Under the pieces are notes generated by a model that worked only from the letters and a program-made list of their open reading frames with translations, searched no databases and was not told where the DNA came from. Positions 17,194-25,764 of a stretch of 56,121 nucleotides of DNA are shown here, piece after piece; the stretch's first letter is position 1, and each line of letters opens with the position of its first letter. Made by a program: the position numbers and the translations under genes. The stretch lies in assembly GCA_013152325.1 (NCBI GenBank), contig JAADGN010000118.1, positions 1 to 56,121 on the forward strand, written 5' to 3'. This DNA is from Chloroflexota bacterium. GTDB lineage: Bacteria; Chloroflexota; Anaerolineae; Anaerolineales; Villigracilaceae.

Positions 17194-18339
17194 ATGAAAT
17201 ACAAACTTACTATTCTGTTTTCTGCCTTGGTCGTTTTGGGCCTGGTATTGACAGCTTGCGGCCCCAAGCCTGAGCCCGCGCCTGCGCCTGCTCCGGAAGA
17301 GACCGAAGCGCCAGCCGCCACGGAAGCTCCCGTTGCGGAGGCTGTGGAACCCGCCAAAGAGATTGTCTTCTTCAACTGGTCTGAGTATATTGACCCTGAA
17401 ATCTACACCCTTTTCGAAGATGAGACCGGCATCAAGGTGGTCGAAGATAATTTCTCCAGCAACGAGGAAATGCTGGCGAAATTGCAGGGCGGCGCAACGG
17501 GCTATGCCCTCATTGTCCCCTCAGACTACACAGTCAGCATCATGAAGGACGAAGGAATGTTGGCGAAATTGGATCATGCCAACATCCCCAATCTGGGCAA
17601 TCTGGCCGAGCAATTCCAGAATGTGCCCTATGACCCCGGCAACGAATACTGTGTTCCCTATCAGTGGGGCACGACCGGCATTGGCTATCTGGACAGCGAG
17701 GTGGATGAACCCACCAGTTGGGCTGTTTTCTTTGATCCCGATCCCACTGCGCCTTACTACGGACGCATGACCATGCTTGACGACGCGCGCGAGGCGTTCG
17801 CTGCCGCGTTGGTTTATCTGGGCTACGACATCAACACCACCGACGAAGCGCAATTGGAAGAGGCCAAGGAACTGCTCATCAAGGCCAAGGCCGCACTGGC
17901 TGGCTACGACAGCGACATTTTCGAAGACTTGATCGCTTCTGGCGAGAACCTGATGGCGCATGGCTGGAACGGCGACTTCCTGGTCGCCCAGGAGGAAAAC
18001 GAGAACGTTGCCTACACTATTCCGCAGGAAGGCGGCGTGGTTTGGGTGGATAACGTCTGCATCCCGATTTCCGCGACTCCCGAACAAAAGGCTGCGGGTG
18101 AAATGTTCATCGACTTCCTGCTGCGTCCGGACATCGGCGCTATGCTCTCGGATTACAACTGGTACGCCACACCGAACGCGGCTGCCGAAGCGAATTTGGA
18201 CGAGGAATTCCTGAACGATCCCGCTGTTTACCCGCCGGCAGAAGTGCTTGCCAAATTGCAGTACATTGAACCTGTGGGCGAAGCAGAAGCGATTTACCAG
18301 CGTCTGTGGGACGAGGTTAAATCCGCCCCGACACCGTAA
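17194..18339 (+). CDS. potD: Polyamine-type substrate-binding lipoprotein PotD
   Basis: 381-residue extracellular binding protein. ATG 17194 has AAGGAG about 9 bases upstream and is preferred over GTG 17188. The signal peptide ends in VLTAC (Cys22), then comes an acidic/Pro linker. The mature part opens IVFFNWSEYIDPEIYTLFE, the classical PotD/PotF start of the binding lobe, and keeps YQWGTTGIGY and DNVCIPI. Ligands of the family are putrescine and spermidine; related branches bind other amines. Following catabolic genes favour an amine as a carbon or nitrogen source. Confidence 0.9.
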   Translation: MKYKLTILFSALVVLGLVLTACGPKPEPAPAPAPEETEAPAATEAPVAEAVEPAKEIVFFNWSEYIDPEIYTLFEDETGIKVVEDNFSSNEEMLAKLQGGATGYALIVPSDYTVSIMKDEGMLAKLDHANIPNLGNLAEQFQNVPYDPGNEYCVPYQWGTTGIGYLDSEVDEPTSWAVFFDPDPTAPYYGRMTMLDDAREAFAAALVYLGYDINTTDEAQLEEAKELLIKAKAALAGYDSDIFEDLIASGENLMAHGWNGDFLVAQEENENVAYTIPQEGGVVWVDNVCIPISATPEQKAAGEMFIDFLLRPDIGAMLSDYNWYATPNAAAEANLDEEFLNDPAVYPPAEVLAKLQYIEPVGEAEAIYQRLWDEVKSAPTP

Positions 18340-18354
18340 CATCGCATGACGATG

Positions 18355-18387
18355 CAGGGGTGTGGCGGATGGGTTGCCACACCCCTG
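18355..18387. terminator. Hairpin after potD (attenuator or weak terminator)
   Basis: Perfect 12-bp stem CAGGGGTGTGGC / GCCACACCCCTG with a 9-base loop, starting 16 bases after the potD stop. The downstream sequence lacks a T-run, so partial read-through into the aldehyde dehydrogenase gene is likely. Confidence 0.65.
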
Positions 18388-18414
18388 TCACAATCTGGTG
18401 GAGAATCTCCTCCT

Positions 18415-19869
18415 ATGAAGATGTACATCAACGGCGAATTTACTTCGGGTAAAGCCAAAGAGCGAATCACCGTTATCGATCCCGCGACGGAAGAGACGCT
18501 GGGCGATGCGCCCCGCGGGACTTCCGAAGACGCCCGCGCCGCGGTCGCGGCCGCCAGCGCATCGTTCCCGGACTGGAGACGTGCTCCCGCCAACGAACGC
18601 ACCGCGGCCCTTCACCAGATTGCCGCCAAAATCCGCGCCCATCACGATGAACTCGTCCGTTTGCTGACCAAGGAAGAGGGCAAACCCCTCCCCGAAAACG
18701 ATGAGGAACTTTGGTGGGTGGAGGAGACCTTCGACTACTACGCCGAACTGGCCCGCCACGAACGCGGCCGCGTCATCCCGCCCGGCGAGCCGGGACAGTT
18801 CAACTTTGTGCTCAAGGAACCGTATGGCGTGGTGGGCTGCATCGTCCCCTGGAATTATCCTTTGCTGTTGTTGGCCTGGAAAATGGCCCCCGCCCTGGCG
18901 GCTGGCAACACGGTGGTGATCAAGCCGTCCGAATTGACGCCGCTTTCCACCTTGCGGCTGGTCGAGGTCGCCTGCGACCATCTGCCTCCCGGCGTGGTCA
19001 ACGTGGTGACCGGCTACGGCCCCGAGACCGGGGAGCCGCTGGTAACTCACCCCGACGTTCCCGTGATTGCCTTCACCGGCTCGCTGGCCGTCGGTCAGCG
19101 CATTGCCTCCCTGGCCGCGCCGATGATGAAGAAACTGCACCTCGAGCTGGGCGGCAAAGACCCGATGGTCATCGCTCCCGACGCAACAATGGACATGGCT
19201 GTCAGCGGGCTGGCCTACGCCGCATTGATCAACGCCGGTCAGGTCTGCACCAGCACCGAGCGGGTTTATGTCCACGAGAGCATGTTCGGGCGGTTCAGCG
19301 AGGAGCTGGCCGATTTTGTGGGCAAACTTCGCCTGGGGAACGGCCTGGACGAGGGCACCGACATCGGGCCGATGATCCGGGACAAGTTTCGTGAAAAGGT
19401 CGAGGGGCAAATGGCGGATGCCGTCGGGGCTGGCGCAAACATATTGACCGGAGGCAGGCGTCCCTCAGAGTTCGGACGCGGTTTCTTCCTTGAACCGGCG
19501 GTTGTCACCGGGGTTGATCACACGATGCGCCTGATGCGCGAGGAGACCTTCGGTCCGGTCATCCCGATAATGCCCTACAAGGATTTCGATGAGGCCATCG
19601 CCCTGGCCAATGATTGCCAGTACGGCCTGGGCGCGTCGCTGATGACCCACGACGCGCGGCTGGTCAAGCGCTTCTTCGAGGAAGTCAAGGCCGGTACCAT
19701 CTGGATCAACGACCCGCTGACAGACAACTTCGCCGGGCCGTTCGGCGGCATGAAGATGAGCGGACTGGGGCGCGAGCTGGGACAGGAAGGGTTGGACGAA
19801 TACTACGATGTCAAGCACGTCCACTGGGACGTGGAAGGCGGCGTGAAGGAATATTGGTATCCGTACTAA
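18415..19869 (+). CDS. NAD(P)-dependent aldehyde dehydrogenase
   Basis: 484-residue ALDH. Start ATG 18415 (or ATG 18421) follows GGTGGAG; an upstream in-frame codon would cross the hairpin. Catalytic residues are Glu244 in LELGGKDP and Cys278 in NAGQVCTST; the cofactor site IVPWNYPLLLLAWK (143-156) is intact, so it is a hydrolytic enzyme giving a free acid. It resembles betaine/aminobutyraldehyde dehydrogenases and ends in an unusual aromatic tail (KEYWYPY). Between PotABCD and an amine oxidase it most likely oxidises an amino-aldehyde such as 4-aminobutanal or its glutamyl derivative, the PuuC role. The precise substrate is inferred. Confidence 0.85.
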   Translation: MKMYINGEFTSGKAKERITVIDPATEETLGDAPRGTSEDARAAVAAASASFPDWRRAPANERTAALHQIAAKIRAHHDELVRLLTKEEGKPLPENDEELWWVEETFDYYAELARHERGRVIPPGEPGQFNFVLKEPYGVVGCIVPWNYPLLLLAWKMAPALAAGNTVVIKPSELTPLSTLRLVEVACDHLPPGVVNVVTGYGPETGEPLVTHPDVPVIAFTGSLAVGQRIASLAAPMMKKLHLELGGKDPMVIAPDATMDMAVSGLAYAALINAGQVCTSTERVYVHESMFGRFSEELADFVGKLRLGNGLDEGTDIGPMIRDKFREKVEGQMADAVGAGANILTGGRRPSEFGRGFFLEPAVVTGVDHTMRLMREETFGPVIPIMPYKDFDEAIALANDCQYGLGASLMTHDARLVKRFFEEVKAGTIWINDPLTDNFAGPFGGMKMSGLGRELGQEGLDEYYDVKHVHWDVEGGVKEYWYPY

Positions 19870-20014
19870 AGCCTCAGCCGCGGCGTTGTGGCTACTCGGG
19901 CAAGGAATAATTTGGAAACCTGGCGGCAAAACGTGCCGAGGCGGTCAGGACGTTCACAGGATTTATCAGGGCTGTTCATAATCAAACGAAATCATGGATC
20001 TGGAGGCTTGCAAC

Positions 20015-21286
20015 TTGAAGCTAACATCTTTCTGGAGCGACAACTATCCCAAACCCGATCTTCCTGTCTCGGAAAGTCTCCCTGGCGTTGTTGACATCGC
20101 CATCATCGGCGGCGGCTACACCGGCCTGAGCGCGGCGCGCACCCTGGCGAGGAGCGGCGCCTCGGTGGTCGTGCTGGAGCGCGAGACCATAGGCTGGGGG
20201 GCCTCCTCCCGCAACGGCGGCATTACCGGCTGCGGCTTGAAGCAGGGCATGCCGACCATCTTCAAGCGCTATGGCAAGGAATATGGGCGCATCTTCTGGG
20301 ATTCTTCCCTCGAAGCCCTGAATCTGGTCAAGGAGCTGGTGGACGAAGAAGGCGTGGACTGTGATTTCCGGCAGAACGGCGACCTGTGTGTGGCCTACAA
20401 ACCGTCCCATTTTGAAGGCTTCAAGGAGAGAATCGCCTGGCACAAAAAACACCTCGATCATGAACTGTACCTGGTCCCGCCCTCTGAGCTGCGCGCCGAA
20501 ATTGGCGGTGACGCCTACTTTGGCGGCGTGATCGATCCGCACGGCGCGGGCCTGCATCCGGCCAAACTGGTCTTCGGTCTGGCGGAAGTGGCTGCCCGCC
20601 GCGGCGCGCGGCTGTGCGAGCGGACGGGCGTCACCCGCATCGAAAAAAATGCTTCCGGCTACGATCTCCATACGACGCGCGGTGCGCTGCGAGCGGGCGA
20701 AGTGCTGGTCGCCACCAACGGCTACACCGACCGGACAGTGCCGGGGCTGCGGCCAAAAATCTTCCCGGTGGGCAGTTACAGCATTGTCACTGAACCGCTC
20801 TCGGAAGACCTGCAAAGGGAGATCAGCCCCAAGGGGCGCGTGTTCTGGGATTCCAAATGGTTCCTGAATTATTTCCGTCTGACGCCCGATGGGCGCATGT
20901 TGTGGGGCGGGCGCAACAACCTGAGCACCACGCTGGATTTGGCGGAATCCGCCCGCACTTTGCGTGCCCAGATGGTGCGCGCCTTCCCCGCCCTGGCCGA
21001 GGTCGCCGTGACGCATACCTGGAGCGGGCAGTTGGGCCTGACCTTTGACCTGATGCCCAATATTGGCCGCTTGGAAAACGGTATCCACTACGCCTTTGGC
21101 TTTGGCGGGCACGGCCTGCACATGGCGCTCTACGCGGGGCGCGCGGCGGCTCGTCTGTTGACCGGCGAGACGACCGGCAGCCCCTTCATGGAGATTTCCC
21201 ACCAGACCTACTTCTTCTATCGGAACAAGCCCTGGTTCCTGCCCTTCGCGGCCAGTTACTACCGCTTCCGCGACTGGATCTCCTGA
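20015..21286 (+). CDS. FAD-dependent amine oxidoreductase, PuuB/DAO-like
   Basis: About 423 residues. A TTG start at 20015 is favoured because GGAGG lies 8 bases before it; ATG 19994 has no ribosome site. The Rossmann FAD motif IAIIGGGYTGLSAARTL and GWGASSRNGG (Arg-Asn-Gly-Gly next to the flavin) are typical of gamma-glutamylputrescine oxidases and related DAO enzymes. The C-terminal YAFGFGGHGLHMALYAGR closes the FAD domain. Predicted to oxidise an amine to an aldehyde, feeding the preceding ALDH. No glutamylputrescine synthetase is in the window, so the physiological amine is uncertain. Confidence 0.8.
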   Translation: MKLTSFWSDNYPKPDLPVSESLPGVVDIAIIGGGYTGLSAARTLARSGASVVVLERETIGWGASSRNGGITGCGLKQGMPTIFKRYGKEYGRIFWDSSLEALNLVKELVDEEGVDCDFRQNGDLCVAYKPSHFEGFKERIAWHKKHLDHELYLVPPSELRAEIGGDAYFGGVIDPHGAGLHPAKLVFGLAEVAARRGARLCERTGVTRIEKNASGYDLHTTRGALRAGEVLVATNGYTDRTVPGLRPKIFPVGSYSIVTEPLSEDLQREISPKGRVFWDSKWFLNYFRLTPDGRMLWGGRNNLSTTLDLAESARTLRAQMVRAFPALAEVAVTHTWSGQLGLTFDLMPNIGRLENGIHYAFGFGGHGLHMALYAGRAAARLLTGETTGSPFMEISHQTYFFYRNKPWFLPFAASYYRFRDWIS

Positions 21287-21349
21287 GACGACATCGCCCC
21301 CCGTACTCATTACTTTCCGCTCCTCACTCACTACTTATTTCTCGAAACC

Positions 21350-22609
21350 ATGACCAACAACTTTCCCCACCTTTCCCCTGTCTGGACGCATCTAACGGAC
21401 ATTCAGCCTGTCCGCGCGGAAGGCATCTATCTCTACGACGCCGCCGGCCGCCGCTACACCGACTTTACCTCCGGCATCGGCGTGACCAGCACCGGTCACT
21501 GCCATCCGAGCGTGGTCAAGGCGGTCCAGGAACAGGCCGAAAAACTACTTTTCGGCCAGATGAACATTGTCATCCCGCCCGCTGCGGTGGCGCTGGCCGA
21601 TGCGCTGAACGAGGTCACCCCGCCCGCGATAGACACGTTCTTCTTTTCCAACTCTGGCGCGGAAGCGGTGGAGGCCAGCGTCAAACTGGCGCGGCAGGCC
21701 GCCGGCAAGCGCAACATCATCGTCTTCCAGGGCAGTTTCCACGGGCGCACCGCGCAGACGATGGCGATGACCACGTCCAAGTATGTCTATCGTCACCACT
21801 ACCAGCCCCTCCCGGCGGGCGTCTTCGTTGCGCCCTTCCCCTACGCCTATTACTACGGCTGGGACGAAGAGACCACCACCGAATTTTGTCTCAAACAACT
21901 GGACCACCTGCTGCACGGCCAGACGCCCCCCGACGAGACGGCGGCCATTGTCATCGAGCCGGTGCTGGGCGAGGGCGGCTACGTCCCCGCGCCGGATGGG
22001 TTCCTGCGCGAACTGCGCCGCATCTGTGACGAGAACGACATCCTGCTCGTCGCCGATGAAGTGCAATCCGGCTTTGGACGCACGGGCAAATTCTTCGCCT
22101 TCGAGCATGCAGGCATCGAGCCGGACATTATCGTCATGGCGAAGGGACTGGGCAGCGGACTGCCCATCTCCGGCATTGCTGCCAGCGCAGACCTGATGGC
22201 AAAGTGGGAACCCGGCACGCACGGCGGGACGTATGGCGGCGGCAGCACGGTCGCTTTGGCGGCAGCCCTGGCGACGGTGCGCACCCTGCAGGAAGAGCGT
22301 CTGGTCGAGAATGCCGCCCAAATGGGCGCGCGCCTGATGGACGGCTTGCGGGGGATTCAGGAAAAATACCCGGCCATCGGCGATGTGCGCGGGCGCGGCC
22401 TGATGGTGGCGACTGAAATCACTACAGACGGCAAACCTGACAAGCCGCTCGCCAAAGCTGTTCAGGATGCCTGCCTGGCGCGTGATCTGCTCCTGCTGAC
22501 CTGCGGAACCTACGGCAACGTCATTCGCTGGATTCCGCCGCTGGTGGTGAATGCCGGGCAGATAGACGAGGCGCTGGCGATCTTCGGGCAGGCGATGGCG
22601 GCTGTTTGA
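21350..22609 (+). CDS. gabT: Class III aminotransferase, 4-aminobutyrate type
   Basis: 419-residue PLP enzyme. Lys265 (IVMAKGLGSG) is the Schiff-base lysine and Asp236 (VADEVQSGFGRTG) contacts the pyridinium. The phosphate-binding NSGAEAVEAS (101-110) and GSFHGRT (128-134) are intact. The C-terminus keeps an Arg near WIPPL. Most similar to GABA or other omega-amino-acid transaminases making succinate semialdehyde. No clear ribosome site precedes the ATG, but the N-terminus fits the family. It sits between the amine oxidase and an AOR that could take the semialdehyde. Confidence 0.87.
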   Translation: MTNNFPHLSPVWTHLTDIQPVRAEGIYLYDAAGRRYTDFTSGIGVTSTGHCHPSVVKAVQEQAEKLLFGQMNIVIPPAAVALADALNEVTPPAIDTFFFSNSGAEAVEASVKLARQAAGKRNIIVFQGSFHGRTAQTMAMTTSKYVYRHHYQPLPAGVFVAPFPYAYYYGWDEETTTEFCLKQLDHLLHGQTPPDETAAIVIEPVLGEGGYVPAPDGFLRELRRICDENDILLVADEVQSGFGRTGKFFAFEHAGIEPDIIVMAKGLGSGLPISGIAASADLMAKWEPGTHGGTYGGGSTVALAAALATVRTLQEERLVENAAQMGARLMDGLRGIQEKYPAIGDVRGRGLMVATEITTDGKPDKPLAKAVQDACLARDLLLLTCGTYGNVIRWIPPLVVNAGQIDEALAIFGQAMAAV

Positions 22610-22610
22610 A

Positions 22611-22637
22611 ATCACGAAGAACACGGAGCAACACAAG
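22611..22637 (+). repeat. Degenerate copy of the CACGGAGAACAC-type repeat
   Basis: Sequence of the form CACGAAGAACACGGAGCAACAC directly after the gabT stop, related to the repeats that flank the GxxExxY gene further right. It separates gabT from the first AOR gene and carries part of that gene's leader. Confidence 0.45.
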
Positions 22638-22668
22638 GGGAATCTTTGTGATGAAAAAGGATGAAACC

Positions 22669-24369
22669 ATGAACGTTTGGAGAATCAACACCCGTACCGG
22701 TGAGCACAACGCCGAACCCGCCCCGGAAACCTGGGCGCATCTTGGCGGACGCGGGCTGGTGGCGCGCATCCTGGTGGACGAGGTTGAAGCCGCCTGCGAA
22801 CCGCTCGGCCCGAAGAACGAGCTCATCTTCGCCCCCGGATTGATGGTGGGGCACATGCTCTCCTCCTGTGACCGCATCTCGATTGGCGGCAAAAGCCCCC
22901 TGACGGGCGGCGTGAAGGAATCCAACGCCGGGGGCAGCACCGGCCTGGCGCTCACCCACCTGGGCATCAAAGCGCTCATTCTGGAAGATAAGCCGGCCGG
23001 GGAAGAATGGAAAATCATTCATCTATCTGCGGATGGCGTGCGCTTCGAGCCTGCCGACGACCTGGTCAGCCTGGGCGTCTACGAGGCGGCTTCCCGCCTG
23101 ATCGAGCGGTACGGCAAGAACGCCGCCATGGCCCTGATTGGACCGGGCGGCGAGATGGGCTTGCGCGCGGCGGGCGTCCAAAACCTGGACAAGGACCACA
23201 CCCCCGCGCGCATTGCGGCGCGCGGCGGACTGGGCGCGCTGATGGGCTCGAAACGGGTCAGGGCGATTGTGATCGACGCCAGCGGCGGCCGGAAGCCGCC
23301 CATCGCTGACCTGTCAGCCTTCCGCGCCGCGCAGAAGGTCTACAACAAGGCGCTGATGGGACATCCGCAGACGACGGTCTATCACGACTACGGCACGGCA
23401 GCCATGACCAACATGTGCAACCACTTCGGCGCGCTGCCCACACGCGGCTTCTCGGCGGGGCGATTCGAAGGCGCGGAGAAACTCAGCGGCGAGCACATGC
23501 GCCAAACCCTGCTTGACCGCGGCGGCGCGAGCGAGACCTCCCATGCCTGTATGCGCGGCTGCACCATCCAGTGCTCCAACGTCTACGGCGGCGGGGACGG
23601 GGAGGTCATCGTCTCGCCGCTGGAATACGAGACCATCGGCCTGATGGGTTCCAACCTGGGCATTGACGATTTGGACGTGGTCGCGCGCATGAACTGGGAG
23701 GCCAACGACCTGGGGCTGGACAGCATCGAAGTCGGCGCGGCGCTGGGCGTGGCGGTGCAGGCCGGTTTGATGGACTGGGGCGACGGCGAACGCGCCCTGA
23801 AGTTGATCGCCGAAATCCGGGCCGGGACTCCGCTGGGGCGCATTCTCGGTAACGGCGCGGCGACGGCGGGACGCGTGCTCGGCGTTGAACGGGTGCCTGT
23901 CGCGAAAGGACAGGCCATGCCAGCCTACGATCCGCGCGCTGTCAAGGGCACCGGCGTGACGTATGCCACCTCGCCGCAGGGCGCCGATCACACCAGCGGC
24001 CTGACTATCCGCGCCAAAGTGGATCACACCGATCCGGAAGGGCAGGCGGAACTCTCGCGCGGCGGGCAGATCAGCATGGCCGGATACGATACGCTCGGCG
24101 TGTGCATCTTCGCCGGATTTGGCTTTGCAGCTGCGCCGGAGACCATCCGCGACCTGCTCAACGCCCGCTACGGCTGGGATGTGGACGCGGGCATCCTGAA
24201 AGAATTGGGCCGCGAGACGCTCAAACTGGAGCGTGAGTTCAACAAACGGGCGGGCTTCACCCCGGCGGACGACCGCCTGCCGGAATGGATGACCCGCGAA
24301 CCCCTCCCGCCGACCGGCGCGGTCTTCGATGTGCCGGAGGAGGACCTGGACAGCGTGTTTGATTGGTGA
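22669..24369 (+). CDS. Aldehyde:ferredoxin oxidoreductase family enzyme (first copy)
   Basis: 566 residues from ATG 22669 (AAAAGG 8 bases upstream; ATG 22651 is an alternative). AOR-family enzymes oxidise aldehydes to acids with ferredoxin, using a bis-pterin tungsten centre and a [4Fe-4S] cluster. Cluster ligands here appear as Cys294, Cys298, Cys302 (CMRGCTIQC) and Cys479 (DTLGVCIF). Spacing C-x3-C-x3-C differs from the usual C-x2-C-x3-C. The N-terminal pterin domain has GGRGLVARIL and SIGGKSPLTGG. Likely partners are semialdehydes made by the neighbouring aminotransferases. Cytoplasmic, oxygen-sensitive in known members. Confidence 0.85.
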   Translation: MNVWRINTRTGEHNAEPAPETWAHLGGRGLVARILVDEVEAACEPLGPKNELIFAPGLMVGHMLSSCDRISIGGKSPLTGGVKESNAGGSTGLALTHLGIKALILEDKPAGEEWKIIHLSADGVRFEPADDLVSLGVYEAASRLIERYGKNAAMALIGPGGEMGLRAAGVQNLDKDHTPARIAARGGLGALMGSKRVRAIVIDASGGRKPPIADLSAFRAAQKVYNKALMGHPQTTVYHDYGTAAMTNMCNHFGALPTRGFSAGRFEGAEKLSGEHMRQTLLDRGGASETSHACMRGCTIQCSNVYGGGDGEVIVSPLEYETIGLMGSNLGIDDLDVVARMNWEANDLGLDSIEVGAALGVAVQAGLMDWGDGERALKLIAEIRAGTPLGRILGNGAATAGRVLGVERVPVAKGQAMPAYDPRAVKGTGVTYATSPQGADHTSGLTIRAKVDHTDPEGQAELSRGGQISMAGYDTLGVCIFAGFGFAAAPETIRDLLNARYGWDVDAGILKELGRETLKLEREFNKRAGFTPADDRLPEWMTREPLPPTGAVFDVPEEDLDSVFDW

Positions 24370-24429
24370 ACCAGCACATTGACAACCAATGTACCGATGT
24401 ACTCATGAACTTTTATAAGGAGAAGACTG

Positions 24430-25740
24430 ATGAGCATGCAAGGCAAGAAAACCCACGAAATTTTTGAAAAAGCGTTGAAATATATTCCCCATGGCGTCAA
24501 CTCGAATTTCCGCTACTGGGGCGATGACGACACCCTGGTGATCAAACGCGGCCAGGGGGCCTATATCTGGGACATGGACGACAAGCGCTATATCGACTAT
24601 CGCCTGGCGTTTGGCCCGATCATTTTGGGACACGCATATCCTGCCGTGACGGAACGGGTGCAGCAGGCCATTGAGGGGGGGACGCTTTTCGCCTGGACAA
24701 CGCCTCTCGAGGTCAGCGTCGCGGAGCGGATCTGCCGCATGACCGGCGTGGACAAGGTGCGCATCACCAACACCGGCAGCGAGGCCACCTTCCACGCGCT
24801 GCGCATCGCCCGCGCCTACACCGGCCGCGAGAAATTCGTCAAGTTCGAGGGGCAGTACCACGGCATGATCGACTATTTCATGTTCGGCACCGCCTCATCA
24901 AAAGAGAGCAACCTGGGGCCGCGTGACGACCCGCGCAGCGACCCCATGAGTCTGGGCATTCCCAAGGGCATCTCCGAGTACGTGCTCAACCTGCCCTTCA
25001 ACGACTTCGAGATCCTCGAGAAGACGCTCGCAAAACAGGGCGAAGAAATTGCCGCAGTTTTCGTCGAACCCATGCTGGGCAACGTAGCCAGCATCATGCC
25101 CAAGCCGGGCTTCTTGGAAAAAATCCGCGAACTGTGCGACAGATACGGCATCGTGCTGGTCTTCGACGAGGTCAAAACCGGCTTCCGCATCGCCAACGGC
25201 GGGGCGCAGGAGCATTTCGGCGTCCGGGCCGACTTGGCGACCTATGCCAAATCGCTGGGCAACGGTTTCCCCATTGCGGCCTTCGGCGGCAAGGAGGAGA
25301 TCATGATGACCATCCAGCCCGGCAAGACAGCGCACGGCGGCACGTACTCTGGCAACACAGCCGGGGTTGCCGCCGCGGACGCCACACTGGAAATCCTGGA
25401 AAATGAGCCGGTCATCGAAACCGTCAACGCCCGCGGGCGCGCCTTGATGGACGGCATTGGCGAAATCCTCAGCGAACACAGCATCCCGCACGTGGTCACC
25501 GGTCTGCCGGCCATGTTTGGCATTCTGCTGGGCAGCGACGAGGAGCCGCGCGAGTTCCGCGAGTACCTGCGCAGCGACATGGACCTCTACGAAGAGATCG
25601 GCATGGAACTGATCGCACGCGGCATCCAGCCCGATGCAGACGGGCGCGAACCCTGGTTCGTATGCTACGCGCTCAGCGAGGAAGACGTGGCCGAAACCCT
25701 GACCGCCTTCAACGATGCCGTCAAGGCCGCCAAAAAATAA
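24430..25740 (+). CDS. Class III aminotransferase/aminomutase, glutamate-1-semialdehyde mutase-like
   Basis: 436-residue PLP enzyme starting at ATG 24430 after AAGGAGAAG. Lys274 (TYAKSLGNGF), Asp246 (FDEVKTGFR) and ITNTGSEATFHALRIARAYTG match the GSAM-like branch. Members act as GSA mutases or as transaminases on amino acids and amines. Because no heme-biosynthetic genes adjoin it and it is flanked by two AORs, a catabolic transaminase role is more likely than hemL. The residue-level sequence gives no substrate. Confidence 0.85.
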   Translation: MSMQGKKTHEIFEKALKYIPHGVNSNFRYWGDDDTLVIKRGQGAYIWDMDDKRYIDYRLAFGPIILGHAYPAVTERVQQAIEGGTLFAWTTPLEVSVAERICRMTGVDKVRITNTGSEATFHALRIARAYTGREKFVKFEGQYHGMIDYFMFGTASSKESNLGPRDDPRSDPMSLGIPKGISEYVLNLPFNDFEILEKTLAKQGEEIAAVFVEPMLGNVASIMPKPGFLEKIRELCDRYGIVLVFDEVKTGFRIANGGAQEHFGVRADLATYAKSLGNGFPIAAFGGKEEIMMTIQPGKTAHGGTYSGNTAGVAAADATLEILENEPVIETVNARGRALMDGIGEILSEHSIPHVVTGLPAMFGILLGSDEEPREFREYLRSDMDLYEEIGMELIARGIQPDADGREPWFVCYALSEEDVAETLTAFNDAVKAAKK

Positions 25741-25764
25741 CCTGCACCCCCCTGGAGGTGACCC

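Noticed and set aside
24379-24384. TTGACA before the GSAM-like gene as an internal promoter
   Set aside because: No acceptable -10 box at 16-18 bases; the gene has a good ribosome site and can be read from upstream.
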